DNA from: an uncultured Hyphomonadaceae bacterium | Lineage (GTDB): Bacteria; Pseudomonadota; Alphaproteobacteria; Caulobacterales; Hyphomonadaceae | Direction: 5' to 3' | Length of the DNA: 64,000 nucleotides | Assembly (NCBI GenBank): GCA_913057945.1 | Contig: CAJXOF010000002.1 | Span: forward strand, 248,001-312,000 | Part shown: piece after piece, positions 8,748 to 21,452 of the stretch | Numbering within the stretch: position 1 is the stretch's first letter | Layout: each line of letters starts with the position of its first letter | Translations under genes and position numbers: made by a program | Notes under the pieces: generated by a model | Told to the model about the DNA's origin: nothing | Database searches by the model: none | Seen by the model: the letters and a program-made list of their open reading frames with translations, nothing else

Positions 8748-8764
8748 ATTGTGCGGCGCACAAT
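8748..8764 (-). promoter_or_regulatory. perfect palindrome ATTGTGC-GGC-GCACAAT (candidate operator)
   Basis: Seven-base arms flank a three-base centre, 20 bases upstream of the small gene starting at 8728. It could be a repressor site. TGC-N3-GCA cores are known for the polyhydroxyalkanoate regulator PhaR, but that link is only speculation. A T-run follows on the plus strand, so a weak plus-strand terminator cannot be excluded, although prmA ends more than 200 bases away. Confidence 0.5.
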
Positions 8765-8808
8765 TTTTTGTGTGGGCGCTATGTAGCGGATAACTCTAAA
8801 CAAAAAAG

Positions 8809-8865
8809 CATAGAAAAGCGGAAATTAGCATGAAAAAATGCATAGCTACGATGCGGCTTTCTATG
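8809..8865. repeat. imperfect inverted repeat in the intergenic region before the aminopeptidase gene
   Basis: CATAGAAAAGC (8809-8819) is mirrored by GCTTTCTATG (8856-8865) with one bulged base, enclosing a smaller dyad GCAT-N6-ATGC. The area is AT-rich relative to the surroundings and lies 35 bases upstream of the aminopeptidase start. It may be a regulatory site or a promoter region. Nothing else was seen in the 171-base gap apart from the palindrome at 8748. Confidence 0.4.
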
Positions 8866-8899
8866 GTCAAAACAGCGCTTTCGCTCTAAGTAAGGGGGC

Positions 8900-10711
8900 A
8901 TGAGACAGACATTTGATATCAAGGGCGGTCCGCAGGACGGGCGCGCCCATTTGCCCCTCGTTCGTGAACAGCTTTCCGCGCAGGGCCTCGACGGCCTATA
9001 TGTTCCGCATGATGACGAATACCAGAACGAATACCTGCCGGATGCGAATGAGCGCCTGGCGTGGGTGAGCGGATTTACCGGCTCGTTCGGCTCCGCCTTC
9101 GTCTTCACAGACCGTGCGGTGATCTTTGCCGATGGCCGCTACACACTGCAGGTTGCCGACCAGACCGATCCGGACCTCTGGGAAGTGCAGGCCGTGCCGG
9201 AGCCCGGCCCGTTCGGCTGGCTCAAATCACAGGACATGACCGGCAAGCGCATCGGCTATGATCCCAAACTGATGAGTCCGAACGATGTCACGGCCATGGG
9301 CGCAGCGGCCAAGGCGGCTGGCGCTGAACTGGTCAGCGTCGCCAACAACCCCATCGACCTCGCCTGGGCCGACCGGCCAGACCAGCCCGCCGCGCTGGTC
9401 GTGCCGCATGAGGTAAAATTTGCAGGCGTCGCGCATGACGAGAAACGCGTGCAGATCGGCCGCGACCTGAGGGCCGAAAAGCTCGACGCGGCTGTCATCA
9501 CGTCGCCGGCGTCGATTGCCTGGGCGTTCAATATTCGCGGCGGCGATGTCAGCTGCACGCCGTTGCCGCTCGGCCGCGCGATTCTGTTTGCAGACGGCTC
9601 TGCAGAGCTCTTCCTCGATGAGGTGAAAGTGTCCGGTGCGCTGCGCCAGCATCTCGGCAACAGCGTTACGCTGCGCCCGCTGGCTGACCTGGAAAAAGGC
9701 CTCGCCGACCTGAAGGGCAAGACCGTCAGCGTTGATCCGGATGTGGCCTCGGCCTGGTTCTTCGACCAGCTCGAACAGGCGGGCGCGACGCCCGTGCGCC
9801 AGCGCGACCCGGTTGCGCTACCCAAGGCCTGCAAGAATGATTCAGAACTTGCCGGGTCTGCCGCTGCACACATTCGCGACGGCGTGGCCCTGACCCGCTT
9901 CCTGCATTGGCTTGATACGGACGCCCAGAGCGGCGAGATCACCGAGATCGACGCCGCCATCAAGCTGGAAGAATTCCGTGAAGACCTCGGCGGGCTGAAC
10001 GATCTGTCCTTCCCGACGATTTCCGGCGCCGGGCCGAATGGCGCGCTGCCGCATTACCGCGTCTCGACGGCCTCGAACCGCAAGCTGGAGCGTGGCAGCC
10101 TCTACCTCGTCGACAGCGGCGGCCAGTATCTTGATGGCACGACCGATGTGACACGCACGGTGCCGATTGGTGATCCGAGTGCGGACATGCGTCGTCACTA
10201 TACGCTGGTGCTGAAGGGGCATATCTCGCTGGCGATGGTGCGCTTCCCGAAGGGGACGACGGGCACGCATCTTGACGTGCTGGCGCGGCATGCCCTCTGG
10301 CAGGCCGGGCTCGATTACCAGCACGGCACCGGCCACGGTGTCGGTGTCTATCTGGGCGTCCATGAAGGCCCGCAGCGCATTGCCAAGGCGTGGAACTCGG
10401 TACCGCTGGAAACCGGCATGATCGTCTCGAACGAACCGGGCTATTACCGCGCCGGCCAGTACGGAATCCGGATCGAGAACCTCCAATATATCACGCCGCC
10501 CGCAGCCATCGAAGGCGGCGAGCTCGACATGTATGGCTTCGAATGCCTGACCTTTGCGCCCTTGGCGCGGGATCTGATCGATCTGGCTCACCTGACCAGG
10601 GACGAACGGGACTGGGTCGATGCCTATCACGCACAAGTCTATGAATTGCTGGCCGACCGTCTGGACGGGCCGGTTAAGGACTGGTTGCGCGCGGCCTGCA
10701 TGCCGCTTTAG
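8900..10711 (+). CDS. aminopeptidase P family protein (M24, Xaa-Pro aminopeptidase)
   Basis: The 603-residue cytosolic metallopeptidase has the long three-part architecture of eukaryotic-type and alphaproteobacterial aminopeptidase P: two creatinase N-like domains, a pita-bread M24 domain and a C-terminal extension. Metal ligands are visible in LVDSGGQYLDGTTDVTR (two Asp), GTGHGVGVYLGVHEGP (His), SNEPGYY (Glu) and GIRIEN (Glu). It removes N-terminal residues preceding proline. The start ATG follows AAGGGGGC. The gene stands alone before the recN operon. Confidence 0.94.
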   Translation: MRQTFDIKGGPQDGRAHLPLVREQLSAQGLDGLYVPHDDEYQNEYLPDANERLAWVSGFTGSFGSAFVFTDRAVIFADGRYTLQVADQTDPDLWEVQAVPEPGPFGWLKSQDMTGKRIGYDPKLMSPNDVTAMGAAAKAAGAELVSVANNPIDLAWADRPDQPAALVVPHEVKFAGVAHDEKRVQIGRDLRAEKLDAAVITSPASIAWAFNIRGGDVSCTPLPLGRAILFADGSAELFLDEVKVSGALRQHLGNSVTLRPLADLEKGLADLKGKTVSVDPDVASAWFFDQLEQAGATPVRQRDPVALPKACKNDSELAGSAAAHIRDGVALTRFLHWLDTDAQSGEITEIDAAIKLEEFREDLGGLNDLSFPTISGAGPNGALPHYRVSTASNRKLERGSLYLVDSGGQYLDGTTDVTRTVPIGDPSADMRRHYTLVLKGHISLAMVRFPKGTTGTHLDVLARHALWQAGLDYQHGTGHGVGVYLGVHEGPQRIAKAWNSVPLETGMIVSNEPGYYRAGQYGIRIENLQYITPPAAIEGGELDMYGFECLTFAPLARDLIDLAHLTRDERDWVDAYHAQVYELLADRLDGPVKDWLRAACMPL

Positions 10712-10733
10712 GCGGTCTGTGAAAATCGGGCTT

Positions 10734-10748
10734 GTTCCGGTTTTGTTC
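10734..10748 (+). promoter_or_regulatory. LexA (SOS) box GTTC-N7-GTTC upstream of recN
   Basis: GTTC (10734-10737), the spacer CGGTTTT and GTTC (10745-10748) match exactly the direct-repeat LexA operator of alphaproteobacteria. It ends 41 bases before the recN start codon. recN is a well-known SOS gene, so LexA repression is strongly indicated. Confidence 0.88.
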
Positions 10749-10789
10749 TAATGATAAATCATGGTCAGTTGACTCTTTGGAGACTGGCC

Positions 10790-14580
<3,791 letters not shown>

Positions 14581-14591
14581 TCGCCGGGCCG

Positions 14592-15431
14592 CTATTTGCC
14601 GCCGGGAAGGATCCGCTGCAACAGGGTGCGGCGCGTTTCCTCGTCCAGAGCTTCTGGATCAAGGCCCTCATCGGTCAGCAGGCGGTAGCTCATCTTGTAC
14701 CAATTGCTGTTGGGGTAATTGTATCCGAGCGTCGAACCGACCGCGAGGGCCTGATCGCGCAGGCCAAGGGTCAGATAGGATTCGACCAGACGATGCAGCG
14801 CTTCAGGGGTGTGCGAAGTCGTGTCATAAGCCTTCACCACTGTGCGGAAGCGGTTGATGGCTGACAGCGTCTGGTTGTTGCGCAGATACCAGCGGCCCAC
14901 CGTCATTTCCTTGCCGGCCAGCTGGTCACGGACCATGTCGAGCTTCGCGTTGGCATCGCGGGCATACTGGCTGTCCGGGAAGCGGCGCACCACATCCATC
15001 AGGGCGTCGCGGGCGCGCTCGGTTGTCGCCTGGTCACGGCCGACATCGGTGATCTGGTCGAAATAGCTCGCGGCAATCAGGTAATAGGCATATTCCGCCT
15101 CGGAGCCGCCAGGATGCAGGCCGAGATAACGCTGGGCACCTTCAATAGCCTCGTCATAGTGGCGCGCCTGATAATGTGCGAAGGCCGTCATGACCATCGA
15201 GCGACGGGCCCATTCGGAATAGGGATGCTGGCGCTCGACTTCGTTGAACAGCAGGATCGCCTGATCGTAATCACGGCTGTCCAGTTCGGAGGCCGCCTGA
15301 TTGTACAGCGCCTCTACGGGGCGCTCGACATAGGCCAGTTCTTCGCGGCGTTTTTCGCGGGACTGGCAGGCCGTCAGCGTGAGGGCTGCAGCGGCAATCA
15401 GGAGGATCGGAAGTTTCGAGGACAGTCGCAT
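14592..15431 (-). CDS. bamD: outer membrane protein assembly factor BamD
   Basis: The 279-residue outer-membrane lipoprotein carries the lipobox LTLTAC (Cys22) and TPR-type helices (LYNQAASELDSRDYDQAILLF, HPYSEWARRSMVMTAFAHYQ). BamD is the essential accessory subunit of the BAM complex, which inserts beta-barrel proteins. It lies downstream of lpxC on the same strand after about 100 bases, a common alphaproteobacterial arrangement, and ends 11 bases from the convergent ligA stop. Confidence 0.96.
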   Translation of the reverse strand: MRLSSKLPILLIAAAALTLTACQSREKRREELAYVERPVEALYNQAASELDSRDYDQAILLFNEVERQHPYSEWARRSMVMTAFAHYQARHYDEAIEGAQRYLGLHPGGSEAEYAYYLIAASYFDQITDVGRDQATTERARDALMDVVRRFPDSQYARDANAKLDMVRDQLAGKEMTVGRWYLRNNQTLSAINRFRTVVKAYDTTSHTPEALHRLVESYLTLGLRDQALAVGSTLGYNYPNSNWYKMSYRLLTDEGLDPEALDEETRRTLLQRILPGGK

Positions 15432-15532
15432 GGCAGGGCAGGCGCTTTCTGCTGTGATGATCTGGCTACCTGCTTAGCGCGAACCAGCGGGGTTTTCCAA
15501 GCAGGTTTCTCAGGGATACGCGGCGCGAGGCC

Positions 15533-16459
15533 TCAGACAGCGGCAGACCGGCGGGTGTCCATGCTTGCCGCATCGGCGGTATCGGTTTCCCAGCACCAGG
15601 CCGATGGGGTTTCCAGCAGCTTGCGGACCAGCAGATTGTTGATCGAATGGCCCGGCTGGACAGCCTCATACGTCCCGGCAATCGGCGCGCCAGCCAGCAT
15701 CATGTCGCCGACCGCATCGAGCATCTTGTGGCGCACGAATTCGTCCTCGGCGCGCAGGCCTTCGGGGTTCATCACTTCGCCATTGTCCACCACAACGGCA
15801 TTCTCCAGCGACCCGCCACGGGCCAGTCCCATAGAGCGCAGCATGTCGACATCGCGGGCAAACCCATAGGTGCGGGCGAACGCCAGATCGCGGGCAAACA
15901 TGCCGGGTGCCAGCTGCAGGGCCATTTCCTGCACGCCGATCACCGAGTCATCATATTCGATGCGGGCGTTCAGCGTCAGGAATTTGTCTTCCGACGGTGA
16001 GAGGCGGGCCCGTTTCGGGCCATCCTCGATCTCGATTGCCTCGAGAATGCGAATACGGCGGCGCGGGGCGGACTGGCGCTGAAGGCCGGCCTGCATCAGC
16101 AGCTCGCAATATACGGCTGAGGAGCCATCCATGATCGGCACTTCGGGCCCGTCAATCTCGATGAGAAGATTGTCGATGCCCATGCCGGCAAGCGCCGCCA
16201 TCAGATGCTCGACCACAGCGACGGAGACGCCGGCTTCATTGGTCAGCGTGGTGCCGAGTTGGGTATCGGAGACATATTCCGCATCCGCCTGGATGGTTGT
16301 ATCCCCGTCCTTGATATCGGTTCGACGGAAAACGACGCCTGTGCCGGCGGGGGCAGGCTTCAGGACAAGCCGCGCCTTTTCACCACTGTGCACACCGACA
16401 CCCGCACACACTGCAGGCCGCGCAATCGTTTGCTGAAATTCTACACTACCGGACAACAC
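15533..16459 (-). CDS. lpxC: UDP-3-O-acyl-N-acetylglucosamine deacetylase
   Basis: The 308-residue zinc enzyme catalyses the committed step of lipid A synthesis. Family motifs include CAGVGVHSGEKARL, VEHLMAALAGMGIDN (zinc His), EIDGPEVPIMDGSS and VRHKMLDAVGDMMLAG (zinc His and Asp). I chose GTG 16459 because GGAGG lies five bases upstream and the length then matches the family, whereas ATG 16516 adds 19 unrelated residues. A 10-bp perfect hairpin lies about 83 bases upstream, between ftsZ and lpxC. Confidence 0.96.
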   Translation of the reverse strand: MLSGSVEFQQTIARPAVCAGVGVHSGEKARLVLKPAPAGTGVVFRRTDIKDGDTTIQADAEYVSDTQLGTTLTNEAGVSVAVVEHLMAALAGMGIDNLLIEIDGPEVPIMDGSSAVYCELLMQAGLQRQSAPRRRIRILEAIEIEDGPKRARLSPSEDKFLTLNARIEYDDSVIGVQEMALQLAPGMFARDLAFARTYGFARDVDMLRSMGLARGGSLENAVVVDNGEVMNPEGLRAEDEFVRHKMLDAVGDMMLAGAPIAGTYEAVQPGHSINNLLVRKLLETPSAWCWETDTADAASMDTRRSAAV

Positions 16460-16541
16460 ACCAACCTCCAGTTTCGCAAAAGAGTTTGGGGTGTATGCCG
16501 TCAGGATACAAAACACGGCTTGTTTCGGCGTGTTACAGAAC

Positions 16542-16565
16542 GGGCGAAGACATAAGTCTTCGCCC
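16542..16565 (-). terminator. perfect 10-bp hairpin between ftsZ and lpxC
   Basis: GGGCGAAGAC (16542-16551), loop ATAA and GTCTTCGCCC (16556-16565) form a strong stem-loop in the 5' region of lpxC, downstream of ftsZ. There is no U-run immediately after it on the minus strand, so it could be a weak terminator, an RNA stability element or a leader structure controlling lpxC. Confidence 0.5.
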
Positions 16566-16628
16566 TGTAATTATTATGTTTTTATTGTAACATGCCGCGC
16601 CTGAAGAGGCTGTATCGGCGTGCAGAAA

Positions 16629-18074
16629 TCAGTGATTGGCCGACCGGCGCAGGAAGGCCGGAATTTCAAGGTCCGCATCATCGAACGGGGCTGGCTCCGG
16701 ATGGTCGTCCGGAGAGGACACGATCTGCGAACGTGGCTCGGCCGTTGGGGCGTCGTCATTTTCGCCCTGTGAGCCCCGGCGCCAACCGAAAAGATTGGAG
16801 AAACCGGAGGGGCTCGGGCGTCCTTCTTCCTCGACCGGCGTTTCAGTCTGCTTGCTGAACACGGCGTCGGCCTGGATCTGGTCTTCGCCTTCGCTGCCCT
16901 CGAAATGTTCGGCTGGCAGGGATTGGCCGGTGAAGTCACCGCGCGGGTCAACTTCGTCGGACCGAAGAGGGGAGGCGTGGTGCAGGATCACTTTCGGGCG
17001 ATCCTCTTCCTCTGCTGGCAGGCCTGCTTCCATTTCCGGCTCGGCTTCCGCAACCGGCTCTTCCTCGATCGGCTCTGCGATCGGCTGGCGGACGGTTTCC
17101 GCAACCGGCGTGTTCTGCTTGAGCGACGGCATAATGGCATCGACGCCAGCCGCCACGACGGAAACGCGAATCTTGCCTTCGAGTTCGGTGTCGAACGCGG
17201 AGCCGAGAATTATGTTGGCGTCCGGGTCGACTTCGCGGCGCACCTCATTGGCGGCCTCGTCGAGTTCGAACAGCGTCATGTCATATCCGCCGGTGATGTT
17301 GATCAGCACGCCCTTGGCGCCGCGCATCGAAATATCGTCCAGCAGCGGGTTGTCGATGGCCAGCTTGGCGGCTTCGAGGGCGCGGTTCTCGCCTTCGGCT
17401 TCGCCCATGCCCATCATCGCCGCGCCCATGCCCCGCATGATTGAGCTGACATCAGCGAAGTCGAGATTGATCAGGCCCGGCATGACCATCAGGTCGGTGA
17501 TACCGCGAACGCCGGAATAGAGCACGTCATCGGCCATGCGGAACGCTTCGGCGAAGGTCGTGCGGTCATTGGCGATGCGGAAGAGATTCTGGTTCGGCAC
17601 GACGATCATCGTGTCGACGTATTTCTGGATGCCAGCGAGGCCTTCTTCCGCGAAGGTCATGCGGCGTGTGCCTTCAAAGCTGAACGGCTTGGTGACAACG
17701 GCCACCGTCAGGATGTTCATTTCCTGTGCGGCGCGCGCGATGACCGGGGCGGCGCCGGTTCCGGTGCCGCCGCCCATACCAGCGGCGATGAAGACCATGT
17801 GGGCGCCTTCGAGGCGCTCACGGATCTCGTTCATGGATTCTTCTGCGGCTTTCGCGCCGATGTCAGGGCGGGCGCCAGCGCCGAGACCAGAGGTCGTTTC
17901 CGGGCCGAGCTGGATGCGGTTTTCCGTCTTCGATCGGGAGAGGGCCTGCGCATCCGTGTTGGCCACGATGAACTCGACACCCTGCAGGTTCGCCTCGATC
18001 ATGTTGTCAACGGCATTGCCTCCGGCACCGCCAACACCAAAGACCAGAATCCTGGGCTTGAGTTCATGTGTCAT
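16629..18074 (-). CDS. ftsZ: cell division protein FtsZ
   Basis: The 481-residue tubulin-like GTPase forms the Z ring. The nucleotide-binding [13 protein letters not shown] (about 108-120), N-terminal [13 protein letters not shown] and T7 region NLDFADV are intact. A long acidic linker (about 330-465) ends in the conserved C-terminal peptide [10 protein letters not shown], which binds FtsA. The extended linker is typical of alphaproteobacteria. It follows ftsA after 91 bases, a gap with a CtrA-like motif that may give ftsZ its own cell-cycle promoter. Confidence 0.99.
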   Translation of the reverse strand: MTHELKPRILVFGVGGAGGNAVDNMIEANLQGVEFIVANTDAQALSRSKTENRIQLGPETTSGLGAGARPDIGAKAAEESMNEIRERLEGAHMVFIAAGMGGGTGTGAAPVIARAAQEMNILTVAVVTKPFSFEGTRRMTFAEEGLAGIQKYVDTMIVVPNQNLFRIANDRTTFAEAFRMADDVLYSGVRGITDLMVMPGLINLDFADVSSIMRGMGAAMMGMGEAEGENRALEAAKLAIDNPLLDDISMRGAKGVLINITGGYDMTLFELDEAANEVRREVDPDANIILGSAFDTELEGKIRVSVVAAGVDAIMPSLKQNTPVAETVRQPIAEPIEEEPVAEAEPEMEAGLPAEEEDRPKVILHHASPLRSDEVDPRGDFTGQSLPAEHFEGSEGEDQIQADAVFSKQTETPVEEEGRPSPSGFSNLFGWRRGSQGENDDAPTAEPRSQIVSSPDDHPEPAPFDDADLEIPAFLRRSANH

Positions 18075-18133
18075 TCGTCGTCCTCACCTTACCGCCATAA
18101 GCCACGCTGAAGCGCTAAAATGACGCGTTGCAG

Positions 18134-18148
18134 CTAAGAAGCGGTTAA
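18134..18148 (-). promoter_or_regulatory. CtrA-like site CTAA-N7-TTAA upstream of ftsZ
   Basis: CTAA (18134-18137), seven bases and TTAA (18145-18148) match the CtrA box TTAA-N7-TTAA at seven of eight positions. The site lies about 60 bases upstream of the ftsZ start in the ftsA-ftsZ gap. In Caulobacter, CtrA controls ftsZ transcription, so the location is sensible, but the match is imperfect and the motif is short. Confidence 0.4.
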
Positions 18149-18165
18149 GTGATTCGCGTTTGGCA

Positions 18166-19461
18166 TCAGAAATTTTCTTTCAACCAGTGGAACGCCTTGT
18201 TCACGGCTCCGCTTCGGGCTTCTGCTCCGTATTCCTTTGACGCAATGCCAGCCCGTACTGCGTCTGCGAACCCCAACTCCGAATACAGTAGCAGACCTGA
18301 AGCTGTGGAAAAAGCTGGTGTTCCCAGTGTTTCGCCAAGGAATTCAGCATTTGTTGGACGGCCGAGCCGCACGGGCGCTTCGAGGATGCGGCTGGCGACG
18401 TCACGTACGCCCGGCAACTGGCTTGCACCGCCCGTCAGCACCACGCGCCGCGGCAGTACTTTGCGTACACCACTGGCTTGCAGGGTCTGCTGGACATATT
18501 CGAAGATTTCCTCGACGCGCGGCGCGATGATCTCGGCCAGCCGGGCGCGTTCCATGCGGGTTGCCTGCAGGCGACCATCATCTCCGAGGCAGGGCGCCTC
18601 GATCCGTTCGGCGAGGCCGGGGCCTTCGAGATTGGCGGTGCCATAGACGCTTTTCAGGCGCTCGGCTGCGGCAAACGTCGTGCCGATGCCCTGGGCAATG
18701 TCTGAGGTCACATGCGTGCCACCCGCCGGGACAAGGCCGAGCCAGGCAGGCGAGCCATTCAGATAGACCGAAACGGCCGTGACGCCGGCGCCCATGTCGA
18801 TACAGATGGCGCCATTCTCGATTTCGTCATCAATCAGCGTGCCTGCGCCGCTGGCGATGGAGGAGGGGATGAGCGCATTGACGCTGAGATGGGCGCGGCC
18901 GACGCATTCCACGAGATTGCGGACGATGGCCTTTGGCGCGGTCACGACCGACAACATCAGGCCTAGCCTGTCTGCATACATGCCGGCAGGCTCACGGACG
19001 CCTTCCTGGGCATCGACCCGGTAAGCGACCGGCCAGGCGGCGAGGACGTCAGCGCCCTTGGCGGAAATCTTGGCCATCGCCTGGGCCTGGACCCGGCGGA
19101 TGTCCTTCGGCGTGACTTCGCGGGCACCGATTTCGGTCGTGGCAGTGACCAGCTGGCAATTCAGCTTCGGCCCGGTGATGCCGAGCATGACATGGCTGAT
19201 CTGTTCGCCGGCTTCGCGTTCGGCGTCTTCCACGGCAAGCCGGATGGATCGTTCCAGCCCTTGCATGTCGGTGATGGTACCGCCGCTGAACCCGCGCGAT
19301 TGCTGGCGCCCGGCGCCGAGTATCTGGAAATTGCGCGGGCCTGTGCCGTCATTGCGGCCAATCATGCAGGTGATTTTCGAACAGCCAATGTCCAGCGCCG
19401 CAATCGGGCTGGACGCACGCGATCCCCCAAGGGGCTTCCGCCGGGCCTGAACGTTTGCCAT
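18166..19461 (-). CDS. ftsA: cell division protein FtsA
   Basis: The 431-residue actin-like protein tethers FtsZ to the inner membrane. It shows the phosphate-1 motif AALDIGCSKITCMIG, the nucleotide-binding CIDMGAGVTAVSVY and VVLTGGASQLPGV, and a C-terminal amphipathic membrane-targeting end (NKAFHWLKENF). The start overlaps the ftsQ stop by one base (TAATG), indicating coupled translation. Confidence 0.98.
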   Translation of the reverse strand: MANVQARRKPLGGSRASSPIAALDIGCSKITCMIGRNDGTGPRNFQILGAGRQQSRGFSGGTITDMQGLERSIRLAVEDAEREAGEQISHVMLGITGPKLNCQLVTATTEIGAREVTPKDIRRVQAQAMAKISAKGADVLAAWPVAYRVDAQEGVREPAGMYADRLGLMLSVVTAPKAIVRNLVECVGRAHLSVNALIPSSIASGAGTLIDDEIENGAICIDMGAGVTAVSVYLNGSPAWLGLVPAGGTHVTSDIAQGIGTTFAAAERLKSVYGTANLEGPGLAERIEAPCLGDDGRLQATRMERARLAEIIAPRVEEIFEYVQQTLQASGVRKVLPRRVVLTGGASQLPGVRDVASRILEAPVRLGRPTNAEFLGETLGTPAFSTASGLLLYSELGFADAVRAGIASKEYGAEARSGAVNKAFHWLKENF

Positions 19462-20333
19462 TAGCTGCGGGCCGCCTCTTTGCGTGCTGTGAAGTCAGGA
19501 TCATTGACCGGGTCGAGATAGACGCGGCCCTTGTTGCGCAGGTCGATGGTCTCCAGCGGGCGTTGCATCAGGGCCGTGCGCACCTGCAAGGTGGAAAGCT
19601 TGTCCAGCGCGGCGACCATCTGGTGGTCTTCCGGCATGCGAACCGTTGCGCCGGAAACGAGGCGCATGTCCCAGCGGCGGTCATTGATACGGGTGGCGAT
19701 CGCAATGCGCGGGGCCACGTCCGGCTCTGCTTTCAAAGCGGTGGCGAGGGCAGGGGCGGCCTTTGCTGCGCCGCGACCGGCGAGACGGATCAATTCCTTG
19801 TGGTCATCGGCGCGGGCATCCGGAATGACGCGGCCAAGACCGTCGACAACAGTCCATGCCTTGCCGTCATGCCACAGGGCGACCGGTTCGGCGGCGTCGG
19901 CAATGATCACCACCTGATCCGGCCAGAGCCGGTGCACGCGCACATTCAGCACTTTGTGGGTGCCTTCGACGCGGCGGCGGATGACATGCGGATCGGCGCG
20001 GAACATGTTCTCGCCAGGCTCGATCATGGCGGCGGCGCGAATATCCTGCGCGAGGGCCGGATCCTGTTCCAGCCCGATCACGGATACATCATTGACGGAG
20101 ATGCCCACGGTGCGGGCGGTATTGTCCATGAAGCTGGCGAACCGGTTTTCGATCTGGGACATCGAGCCGCCCATCCAGGCGGCGGTTGCCACAACGATGG
20201 CCACCAGCATGACAAAGCCGAAGACGACCGAAGAGACGCGCACCTCTTCGCCGGTCACTTCGTCAACGATGACGGCGGGTCGGCGGCTGGCTTTCTTCTT
20301 CGGGACAGTCTGATTGCGGCTTACCTTAGGCAT
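19461..20333 (-). CDS. ftsQ: cell division protein FtsQ
   Basis: The 290-residue bitopic divisome protein has a basic cytoplasmic N-terminus ([10 protein letters not shown]), one membrane segment (about 35-56) and a periplasmic POTRA domain ([25 protein letters not shown]) with the FtsQ domain ([20 protein letters not shown]). Its start lies inside the ddl 3' end (13-base overlap) and its stop overlaps the ftsA start, so ddl-ftsQ-ftsA is tightly coupled. Confidence 0.96.
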   Translation of the reverse strand: MPKVSRNQTVPKKKASRRPAVIVDEVTGEEVRVSSVVFGFVMLVAIVVATAAWMGGSMSQIENRFASFMDNTARTVGISVNDVSVIGLEQDPALAQDIRAAAMIEPGENMFRADPHVIRRRVEGTHKVLNVRVHRLWPDQVVIIADAAEPVALWHDGKAWTVVDGLGRVIPDARADDHKELIRLAGRGAAKAAPALATALKAEPDVAPRIAIATRINDRRWDMRLVSGATVRMPEDHQMVAALDKLSTLQVRTALMQRPLETIDLRNKGRVYLDPVNDPDFTARKEAARS

Positions 20334-21229
20334 GAAGCATCCTCGATCATCCAGGCGACCAGCTCTTCGAAGGACATGCCTACGAATGCGGCCTGTTCGG
20401 GGACAAGCGAGGTGGGCGTCATGCCGGGTTGGGTATTTGTTTCCAGGATCACGAGCCGGTCTCTCTTGTCGTCATAGCGAAAGTCGGATCGCGTCGCGCC
20501 CCGACACCCGAGCGCCTTGTGTGCCTTCAGCGCAAATTCCATTGCCGCGTCGGTCACATGGGCAGGCAGGTCTGCCGGGATCACATGCTGCGATCCACCA
20601 GCCTCATATTTTGCATCAAAATCGTAATAGTCTCTTAAGGTCGTGATCTCTGTGACAGCCAGCGCCCGGTCGCCCAGAACGGCTACGGTCAGCTCGCGTC
20701 CCGGGATGAATTCCTCGGCCATCAGATGGTCGCCATAGTGCCAATTGGGTCCGGTCAGTTCCCTGGCCGGACCATTGGCCCCTTCGCGGACGATCAGCAC
20801 GCCAAAGCTGGAGCCTTCCGCGACCGGCTTGATCACATAGGGCGGCTTCAGCGGATGGGCGGCGGCGGCCTCCGCGCGGGTGACCTGCTTGTCCTCGGCA
20901 ATCGGAATGCCGGCTTCGCGGAAGACCGCTTTCGATTTCAGCTTGTCCATGGCCAGCGCCGAGGCCAGCACACCGGAATGGGAATAGGGCAGGCCCAGCA
21001 CTTCCAGCACGCCCTGCACACAGCCATCCTCGCCCCACGGCCCGTGCAGACCGTTGAGCACCACATCCGGCTGTGCCTCGGTCAATTGCGTTGCGAGATT
21101 CCGCCCGGCATCGATTTCCACAACATCATACCCGGCGCTACGCGCAGCGTTTGCCATCTGTTTACCAGAGGTGAGGGACACGTCCCGCTCGGACGACCAG
21201 CCTCCATAGATCACAGCAACACGTTTCAT
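20321..21229 (-). CDS. ddl: D-alanine--D-alanine ligase
   Basis: The 302-residue ATP-grasp enzyme makes the D-Ala-D-Ala dipeptide of peptidoglycan. Family features are [17 protein letters not shown] at the N-terminus, [16 protein letters not shown], the ATP-binding [13 protein letters not shown] and the C-terminal [20 protein letters not shown] chose ATG 21229 ([10 protein letters not shown]). The usual upstream neighbour murB is separated from it by the opposite-strand TonB receptor gene. Confidence 0.97.
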   Translation of the reverse strand: MKRVAVIYGGWSSERDVSLTSGKQMANAARSAGYDVVEIDAGRNLATQLTEAQPDVVLNGLHGPWGEDGCVQGVLEVLGLPYSHSGVLASALAMDKLKSKAVFREAGIPIAEDKQVTRAEAAAAHPLKPPYVIKPVAEGSSFGVLIVREGANGPARELTGPNWHYGDHLMAEEFIPGRELTVAVLGDRALAVTEITTLRDYYDFDAKYEAGGSQHVIPADLPAHVTDAAMEFALKAHKALGCRGATRSDFRYDDKRDRLVILETNTQPGMTPTSLVPEQAAFVGMSFEELVAWMIEDASCLR

Positions 21230-21350
21230 GAGATTTTCCTGCAAGCTGGTCTTCGGACTATACATCGCGTCTGCAGGGTTAAAGCGGCCTTAGCGTGGCA
21301 GCTACTGAGCCTTTTCCCGGCAAAATGACAAAAATATTAGATTCAGCCTG

Positions 21351-21379
21351 TTGCCATGTTAAGACTACGTTTGTAGTCA
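21351..21379 (+). promoter_or_regulatory. TonB-receptor promoter with BlaI-type operator
   Basis: TTGCCA (21351-21356), a 17-base spacer and TAGTCA (21374-21379) enclose the dyad GACTAC-GTTT-GTAGTC (21363-21378). Its core CTACGTTTGTAG (21365-21376) differs by one base from the core at the blaI promoter, and in both cases it begins 14 bases after the first base of the -35 element. The receptor gene starts 74 bases downstream of the -10. This is good evidence for control by the BlaI-type repressor at 636. Confidence 0.7.
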
Positions 21380-21452
21380 TTCGTCACGATCAAATTGTGC
21401 TCGGTGGTGAGACGCCGAATTATTCAAGACATCTGCGGGGAGGATACGCAGC

